Shown here one piece after another: positions 7,739 through 12,448 of a stretch of DNA of 12,448 nt (within the stretch, counting starts at the first letter, position 1; each line of letters starts with the position of its first letter). The position numbers and the translations under genes are program-made. This stretch comes from Jimgerdemannia flammicorona. Its lineage: Eukaryota; Mucoromycota; Endogonomycetes; Endogonales; Endogonaceae. The stretch spans positions 1 through 12,448 of the forward strand of contig RBNI01005526.1 in the NCBI GenBank assembly GCA_003990745.1, in the 5' to 3' direction. Under the pieces are notes generated by a model that saw only the letters and a list, made by a program, of their open reading frames with translations, made no database searches and was not told the DNA's origin.

Positions 7739-7751
7739 AAGGAGAGAGAAA
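7739..7751 (+). promoter_or_regulatory. Polypurine tract
   Basis: AAGGAGAGAGAAA, all purines, directly precedes the TGTAACA start of the 3' LTR. This is the expected plus-strand cDNA primer site and supports the LTR boundary and element orientation. Confidence 0.85.
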
Positions 7752-8052
7752 TGTAACAATTTCATAGTTATATTTAATCTTTAATATATTTTCACATCTT
7801 TTAGTTAGTCTTTTCTTATTATTTCTTGAATATTCTACTATGTTTCACTATCTTTTACTTGCTTAGAAACCTTCTCTCAGCACCCAGACACTACTAGAAC
7901 ATTTTTGTCTTTTCTTAATACCCAGTATCTTATCTTAGCTAGTTATGGAACCTTTTGAAACATTGTAGAATAGTATTAATCAGCTTTACTGAGAACCTAT
8001 TTCTTAGCATTTCTCTTTCTTTTCAAGATCCTTCCAGATCTTTCTTTCAGAT

Positions 8053-8062
8053 TATATATAAA
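8053..8062 (+). promoter_or_regulatory. TATA-like box in 3' LTR
   Basis: TATATATAAA is conserved with 2018-2027 of the 5' LTR. Confidence 0.45.
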
Positions 8063-8081
8063 TATCCTTATTCTCTGCTTG

Positions 8082-8087
8082 AATAAA
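8082..8087 (+). promoter_or_regulatory. AATAAA signal in 3' LTR
   Basis: It is conserved with 2047-2052 and is the copy that would be used for polyadenylation of the genomic transcript. Confidence 0.45.
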
Positions 8088-8216
8088 GCTCAGAATATTT
8101 TCTCTCAGAAATCCTTCAAGAATACTTGAACCTTTAAGTATTTCTTTAAGCTACTTTAAGTCAACTAGAACTTCCAGATTTAGCTGCTTCCTCTTAAAGA
8201 AACTAGAACTATTATA

Positions 8217-8221
8217 GTTTT
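8217..8221. repeat. Right target-site duplication of gypsy element (gtttt)
   Basis: It pairs with atttt at 1712-1716. MITE sequence continues immediately after it and matches the inner MITE copy from about 5677 onward. Confidence 0.7.
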
Positions 8222-8352
8222 TATTAAGTTATTATATTTTGAAAAATAGAGTTCAAATTAGACTCTCAATTTGATTCAAATTCAATTTAATTTAAATGAC
8301 CCTCAATTTGATATACATAATTTAAATTGATTTGATTTATTTAAGAGTACTA
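8222..8352. mobile_element. Outer foldback MITE, right half
   Basis: It continues the element broken at 1716. Attattaagttatta... through the Leu/Ile-like 'ctcaatttgatt' repeats matches 5677-5845 of the inner copy, with a gap of some tens of bases, and it ends GAGTACTA, the counterpart of GAGCACTA. The LTR retrotransposon therefore landed just right of the central hairpin. Confidence 0.8.
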
Positions 8353-8360
8353 CTTGAGAG
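8353..8360. repeat. Right target-site duplication of outer MITE (cttgagag)
   Basis: Matches cttgaaag at 1454-1461 except for one G/A difference. Confidence 0.75.
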
Positions 8361-8449
8361 TTTACTTAATTTTATCTATATAGTAAGTAGTTTACAGTTA
8401 CTTTCTGTACTGTCAATATTGTAGCATCATTATTTCTAATATAATTCAT
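8361..8449 (-). pseudogene. Copia-like gag, N-terminal part
   Basis: On the minus strand an ATG at 8449 opens a frame with Lys-Val-Thr-Val-Asn-Tyr-Leu-Leu-Tyr. With one copy of the 8-bp duplication removed, it runs across the MITE into Ser-Gln-Glu-Leu-Thr-stop-Tyr-Tyr-Leu-Leu. This resembles the N-terminus of copia Gag (Lys-Leu-Thr-x-x-Asn-Tyr-x-x-Trp...Leu...Tyr-x-Leu). Stops are compatible with Gln/Arg/Trp codons. Frame continuity across the insertion is a real point in favour, but the motif is short. Confidence 0.35.
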
Positions 8450-8722
8450 AGCTATGAATATAGCTCTTATAGGTCCTTAGAGACTAAATAGCATTAAAGT
8501 CACTTATTATACTACTGATAGAGTTCTTATAGTAGTATATTACTTGAAATTATTAAAAAAGATAATGATTGATTTATTAAAGATATATCTATGAAATACT
8601 GGTAGCCTCATATCCATCTTGTCTGGATGTCTTGTATAATAACCTATCTCTTATTCTTGAATAATTAGAGTATTGTAGGGAAATTACTTAGAGACTTAGT
8701 ACACACATGCTCTTCCCTTTCT
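8450..8722. other. AT-rich remnant at right edge of CpG-free block
   Basis: No gene, repeat or element end is recognised. If the copia-like call is right, this could hold its decayed leader and 5' LTR, but no matching partner is visible on the left side. Confidence 0.4.
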
Positions 8723-8850
8723 CCGCTACCTTACTGGTCACAAGGTTTGGTAGGTGACCTTCTGAGTCCCCTTTCCCCTATTATTACCCCCTCTATCTCA
8801 AGTTGGTTTGCTGTGTCTGTAGGGGTATAGTGGGAGGAGGGCATGGTGAT
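8723..8850. other. Locus sequence left of LINE
   Basis: CG dinucleotides reappear and composition becomes C/T- and G-richer. It ends with the 8-bp target duplication atggtgat (8843-8850). Taken with 11416 onward it would be the locus before the LINE inserted. No gene is evident. Confidence 0.5.
8843..8850. repeat. LINE target-site duplication, left copy (atggtgat)
   Basis: Identical to 11408-11415. It abuts the poly-T run, that is, the 3' end of the LINE on the minus strand. Confidence 0.8.
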
Positions 8851-8876
8851 TTTTTTTTTTTTTTTTTTTTTTTTTT
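8851..8876 (-). repeat. Poly-A tail of LINE (plus-strand T run)
   Basis: Twenty-six consecutive T residues on the plus strand, next to the target duplication; the tail of the minus-strand element. Confidence 0.92.
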
Positions 8877-9194
8877 ATAGTCTCTTGGACTCCTTTATTA
8901 TAGACTATCTAATACAATAACAAGAACTACAAATCACTACTAGCATCATAAATATACAGACATAGAATCCTTTAGCCAACTCCTAATAAGAATACAAAGA
9001 AGGACCCTTCAGCCCACACCTTCTTTCTACCTCACCCCCTTCTCACCAAGTACGAGACACTCCTGACTCCTCTGGACAATGTCTAACACCTTCTTCATGG
9101 CTTCCAACTGGTGCCTCTTCCCCTGATACCACCACCCTTGCATTACTTCCAAGAGTAGCCCCTTTTACTGCTCCACCAATTCTCCAATTCCCAT
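8877..9194 (-). other. LINE 3' untranslated region
   Basis: About 320 bp between the end of the RT frame and the poly-A tail, with no further domain traceable in frame. It holds an AATAAA signal close to the tail. Confidence 0.6.
8894..8899 (-). promoter_or_regulatory. AATAAA polyadenylation signal of LINE
   Basis: TTTATT on the plus strand reads AATAAA on the minus strand, about 18 bases before the poly-A tail. Confidence 0.7.
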
Positions 9195-11407
9195 TTAAGG
9201 ATCTCTCTCGAACACCCATTGCCAGTGCACTGCCATAAGTATCCAGATACCAATAATCTGACCCAGGCCTCCCCAGATGTCCCCAATTTCTCCCACCAGT
9301 CGACGCTTGATCACCCGACAAGTGGGGCCCTCTGCCTGCTCACTCTCTTTCTCCCAATACCCTTCTAATGTCTGCCAAAATCCTTCAACCCCTGGACAAG
9401 CTGCCAGAACATGCTCTGGTGTCTGCACTACTCCCCCATCTAGTTCACAGTACCACTCACATTTCCTTACACCTTCCTCCATCATCCACCCTATCCTATA
9501 CCCCAGTATGACATTTCTCTGCAAAAATTACCACCATATCACCCAGAACTTAGGTGGAGCAATCTTGAGCAGCAAGGTCCCCCACCCCCAAATCTGACCC
9601 CACTCCCACTCTTCTCCAAACCCAGCCTTCTACCAACCAACTGGCCACCTCTCCAGTGGACCCATCTGAATCTACTCCATCACTCCAGTTAAAGAGTATT
9701 CTATCAATGGGTGGCCACCAATATGAATCCTACCAAAATGCCACCATCATAGTTCTGGGTCCTCCTCTTCTTCGCCAGGTTCTGGACCCATGAGCCCCAT
9801 TGCTAGCCAAGCTTCCATAATACCCCACCAGAATCCCTGATAGCACAACCTGCCAACCCTTCCAACCTAGAGCAAATCTCGCATATCCTTCTGAACCTCA
9901 CTCTGGGGATAGAACCTAACTTCCCAGTTATCTATAGCCAGTCTGCTCCAGCTCTCCCCTCCTAATTCTGCCATTCGATAACCCCACCAGCCCCAAAATA
10001 CCTTCAGCCACCTTCTAAAGTCCACTAGCCCCAGACCTCCATCTGCCTTCAGTATTACTATTATCTCCCAACTAATCTGTGATCTTCTTCCCTGCCATAG
10101 CCATCCTTTGACCACCTTCTTCAGTTTCTGTACCACCCATCCTGGAAAGTCCAGGTGGTACCCCAAGTACCACAGCTTTGGTAACCAATATACATTCAAA
10201 ACTACAATCCTCCCAACCAGAGAAAAGCCTCTCCCAGACCAGCCCACCAAGGCATTCTCCCACTTCTGTATCAATCCACACCATCACTCTTTCAGTAGAA
10301 CTGTTCTATATACCGAAAACCAGATACCCAAATATCGAACCACCTCCCCAGGACTAACTAAATGTCCAAAATATCCATGCTCCCCCAAGCCAGCTCCAAG
10401 CTCTATGGTCTCACACTTGCCCCAGTTCAGCTTTGCTCCCGCCAGCATCTCATACTGTCCTACTCCTTCCTGCAAGCTCGCCACATCTTCCACACTGCTC
10501 AACCCTACCACCATGTCATCCACAAAGACCCCCATCTTCCAGACCACCTCTCCCATCTTCAACCCAGTAAGCCTCCCCTTCAGCCATGCCAACAAGGGCT
10601 TCAAGAATAAAATATAAAGCAGGGGTGAAAGAGGATCCCCCTGTGGCACATCTTGCCCTAGGAGAAACTCTGGGCCACTCCACCCATTCATCAACACTGC
10701 AGTCTGGCAACCTTACATCAGACTCATTAGCTTTTGAGCCTCCCCCATGTCAAACCCAACCTTCCATAGAACTATCTCCAAGTAATTCCACCTCACCCTG
10801 TCGTATATCTTTTCTTGGTCCAAGAATACCATTCTTCCATCCACTTGCCAGCTTCTACAACCCTCCAGAACATTTTGCACCCAGGCTGTACTATCTCGAA
10901 TCTGTCTCCCCTTCACAAACTCTCGCTATTCATCACCCACCAATCAGCCAATCCATTGTTGCAATCTCTCTGCCAGAATCTTGGAGACCAACTTCCTATC
11001 CACATTCAGTAGCATGATGGGCCTCCAGTTCCGCCACACACATCTGTCCCCTTTCTCCTTATAGAGTAGAGAGACTAGCCCTAAGGAGCCATTGCCAATC
11101 CAGTGGCCTTCCCCCAGTATAAAGTTTGCCATTTCCACGAGCCATGCCCCAAACTCACTTTGAAACTCCTTCCAGAACTCCCATGGCAGTCCATCCTCCC
11201 CTGGTGATGAACCTGCCTACACTTTCCTCAGAACCTCTAACACCTCTTCAAGGGTCACCCTATCCATTACCACCCCACCAATTATGGGTTCTGCCACTAC
11301 TGGCCAGCCACCAACCAAATTGTTATTATTCTCCAGTACTGCCTCTCTCCCTCTGCCAGCCCTCCATCATCCTGCCAAAGGGTGCACCATTGGCCTGAGA
11401 GAGGGTA
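9195..11407 (-). pseudogene. LINE ORF2: RT, thumb and zf-RVT-like end
   Basis: One minus-strand frame runs through the element, broken by about ten stops. In order: Ser-Pro-Gly-Glu-Asp-Gly-Leu-Pro (near 11195), Leu-Leu-Tyr-Lys-Glu-Lys-Gly-Asp and Asn-Trp-Arg-Pro-Ile-Met-Leu-Leu-Asn (near 11030), Phe-Leu-Asp-Gln-Glu-Lys-Ile-Tyr-Asp-Arg-Val (10794-10826, catalytic Asp present), Pro-Gln-Gly-Asp-Pro-Leu-Ser-Pro-Leu-Leu (near 10635), Phe-Val-Asp-Asp (10515-10526, catalytic pair present), Leu-Asn-Trp-Gly-Lys (near 10430), Tyr-Leu-Gly-Ile (near 10333), and a thumb with Gly-Arg-Ile-Val-Val-Leu. The C-terminus has Cys-x3-Cys...His-x4-Cys (about 9465-9405), as in zf-RVT regions. Stops include TAG 11217-11219, TGA 10944-10946, TAA 10713-10715, TGA 10284-10286 and TAG 9867-9869. 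No RNase H is seen. Confidence 0.92.
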
Positions 11408-11415
11408 ATGGTGAT
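11408..11415. repeat. LINE target-site duplication, right copy (atggtgat)
   Basis: Exact match to 8843-8850. It fixes the truncated 5' end of the LINE at 11407. Confidence 0.8.
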
Positions 11416-11417
11416 GA

Positions 11418-11999
11418 GTTGCCCCTTTATCAGTATCAGATTGGTGCTTTCTCCACTTTTTTATAGATTCTGGTACCTTTGGCTATATCTGGGATATACC
11501 TGTTTTGGTACAGCACCTTCTTCCTTTTGCTGTCACCAACAAGGAGTTGTCTCAGTATATCTCAGGCTATGTAGGGAGTTGGCCAACCTTGAGCATTAAG
11601 TGCTCAGTGTAGATTACCTACAGGTCCTCAGTATCTGTGGTGGGGCCCTCTGGCTTTAGCAAGCTTCCCGGTGAGCATGGTTCTGGCATAGATGACTGTT
11701 TTTCAGGTATTATCAGGATGAGAGGGGAGATGGCTATCATAGATAGAAGAAAGGGTGATAATGGTAGACCAGTAAAGTGCCAGACTGGGGGCAGTCATCA
11801 GGGCTGGGGCAGATACTACTTCGGTGGGGCCTTTTGATTGGTGCAGTGTGGTTAGGTAGTAGGTGTCACTCTCAGCTTCTTTTGGCAGTCAGCAGGGTTG
11901 GGCCCCAGTCATCAGAGGGGGTCAGGGGGCCCGAGGCTACTCATTTCAGACATCTTAGCTGCACTCAACTGGAACTGGGAGCTGATATGGCAATGTGAT
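11418..11999 (+). pseudogene. Long interrupted open frame, unknown
   Basis: One plus-strand frame stays open for about 194 codons with only three stops (TAG 11610, TGA 11835, TAG 11853), then meets TGA at 12000. It starts Ser-Asp-Trp-Cys-Phe-Leu near 11436 and includes Val-Gly-Pro-Ser-Gly-Phe from 11637 and a Gly/Arg-rich middle part. I recognise no family, no start codon in context and no catalytic motif. It may be a decayed coding region, perhaps of another mobile element, or an accidental open frame in GC-richer sequence. Confidence 0.2.
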
Positions 12000-12448
12000 T
12001 GAGGCCCGCAGACTTGAGTAGTGAGGTATTTGGAGTTTCCTCCCACCTCATGTATAAGTCCTTTACTCATCTCGACTGAGAGAACCAGGCCCTACCCACC
12101 ATATTATGCTTTGATGAGAGTTTTTCTTTACCTGTCATTCTCTTTGAGGTAGCAGGAGCTATTCTATTCAGCTCAGGTATAGCCTTGTATATACGTTGGG
12201 TTCTCAGGTATGTGCTTTCAGTCATTGGCATATGGTTGGGTTTCTCCTGGTGGTAGGGAGAGTATGGTACACAGAATGAGGTATAGGCCAACATAGGCCC
12301 TACTGCACCTGGTATAGTCAAGCTGTTGGACAATAGCTAGTCTAGGTTAATGGGGGGGCAGTGCTTGGTGGGTGGTGGGGGAGGGTTTTGGCCTATATAG
12401 TCTAGGTTCCCTTCCAATAAAAATCCGTGGGACATGAGTCTGTTAAAA
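12000..12448. other. Right flank, no assigned gene
   Basis: The stretch is G/T-rich on the plus strand with few CpGs. A minus-strand open frame of 88 codons (12067-12333) has reasonable amino-acid balance but no recognised motif. The words 'tagtctaggtt' occur twice (near 12338 and 12398), and AATAAA lies near 12417. Nothing here can be assigned with confidence. Confidence 0.35.

Larger units (their letters stand above)
1717..8216 (+). mobile_element. Degenerate Ty3/gypsy chromovirus with dUTPase
   Basis: This is a complete but dead LTR retrotransposon, about 6.5 kb including a 403-bp MITE insertion (element plus duplicated target). The order is 5' LTR, leader, gag, dUTPase, protease, RT, RNase H, integrase, chromodomain, polypurine tract, 3' LTR. 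RT-RNase H before integrase defines Ty3/gypsy, and the C-terminal chromodomain defines a chromovirus. The dUTPase, protease, RT and first RNase H part share one plus-strand frame; the rest of RNase H and the integrase lie one frame over, exactly as a 403-bp insertion would cause. Numerous TAA, TAG and TGA codons replace Gln, Arg and Trp codons, so no full protein can be made. Confidence 0.95.
7752..8216 (+). repeat. 3' LTR of chromovirus
   Basis: It is 465 bp, starts TGTAACA and ends TATTATA, where the 5' LTR ends TGTTACA; the changes are C/T and G/A. It aligns end to end with 1717-2180, including the TATA-like box and AATAAA. Both LTRs have lost all CpG. Confidence 0.93.
133..8722. other. 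CpG-free, AT-rich RIP-like block
   Basis: Reading line by line I find no CG dinucleotide across roughly 8.6 kb, although CG occurs on both sides (131-132 and 8723-8724). Inside the block the element reading frames carry stops almost only where the family has Gln, Arg or Trp, and the target-site duplications and LTR copies differ mainly by C/T or G/A. This is established as the outcome of RIP in ascomycetes, and CpG methylation followed by deamination gives the same loss. Which process acted cannot be decided from one locus. Confidence 0.85.
8851..11407 (-). mobile_element. 5'-truncated LINE (non-LTR retrotransposon)
   Basis: The element reads right to left and ends in a poly-A tail (the T run at 8851-8876), bounded by the exact 8-bp duplication atggtgat. 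It lacks ORF1 and the endonuclease domain: the 5' end at 11407 falls just before the RT, as expected for incomplete target-primed reverse transcription. A single minus-strand frame holds the RT, thumb and a C-terminal zinc-finger region. It keeps several CpGs and has fewer stops per kilobase than the gypsy element, so it is younger or less exposed to RIP. The clade (Tad-like or L1-like) cannot be settled without alignment. Confidence 0.9.

Noticed and set aside
9043..9321. Minus-strand 92-codon open frame overlapping the end of the LINE
   Set aside because: It is in a different frame from the RT and zinc-finger region and overlaps it; low-complexity Gly-rich content, taken as a shadow.
9277..11398. 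Several plus-strand open frames, up to 169 codons, rich in Pro/Ser/Thr/His
   Set aside because: They lie opposite the LINE reverse-transcriptase frame and have the composition of its antisense; no start context or family motif.
1..12448. A new defence or metabolic gene system
   Set aside because: Every region with recognisable coding content belongs to transposable elements. The unexplained remainder (mainly 11416-12448) has no motif that would support such a claim.

Overview
The window is a nest of decayed transposable elements with no intact host gene. It looks like chromosomal DNA of a filamentous fungus, most likely a Pezizomycotina ascomycete; this is inferred from the damage pattern and element types, not from a host gene. 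From about 133 to 8722 I read no CG dinucleotide at all. In the element reading frames the stop codons fall where the protein families have Gln, Arg or Trp (CAA/CAG to TAA/TAG, CGA to TGA, TGG to TAG/TGA), and many conserved residues differ by one C-to-T or G-to-A change. That is what repeat-induced point mutation (RIP) plus CpG methylation-deamination leaves behind.

The AT-rich block holds at least three nested insertions. The oldest layer appears to be a minus-strand Ty1/copia-like gag remnant, now split into 690-1453 and 8361-8449. A foldback hAT-like MITE (1462-8352, 8-bp target duplication) went into it. A Ty3/gypsy chromovirus of about 6.5 kb (1717-8216, LTRs of 464 and 465 bp, 5-bp target duplication) went into the middle of that MITE. 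A second copy of the same MITE family (5451-5845, 8-bp target duplication) then went into the RNase H region of the chromovirus. So one MITE family is both host and guest of the retrotransposon.

The chromovirus order is LTR, gag, dUTPase, aspartic protease, reverse transcriptase, RNase H (split by the MITE), integrase, chromodomain, polypurine tract, LTR. The dUTPase lies in the same reading frame as the protease and all five family motifs can be traced; this is the most unusual gene content in the window. The element is dead: many stops, a protease active site changed from DSG to DSR, and the integrase catalytic Glu changed to Lys. The RT core YLDD survives.

Right of the block, composition becomes GC-richer and CpG reappears. 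A 5'-truncated LINE lies on the minus strand (8851-11407), with a poly-A tail, an AATAAA signal, an 8-bp target duplication and one continuous but stop-interrupted reverse-transcriptase frame ending in a zf-RVT-like domain. The rest, 11416-12448, is moderately GC-rich with one long interrupted frame of unknown nature. I found no evidence for a new defence, metabolic or signalling system; the notable points are the dUTPase-bearing chromovirus, the reciprocal nesting and the CpG-free block.
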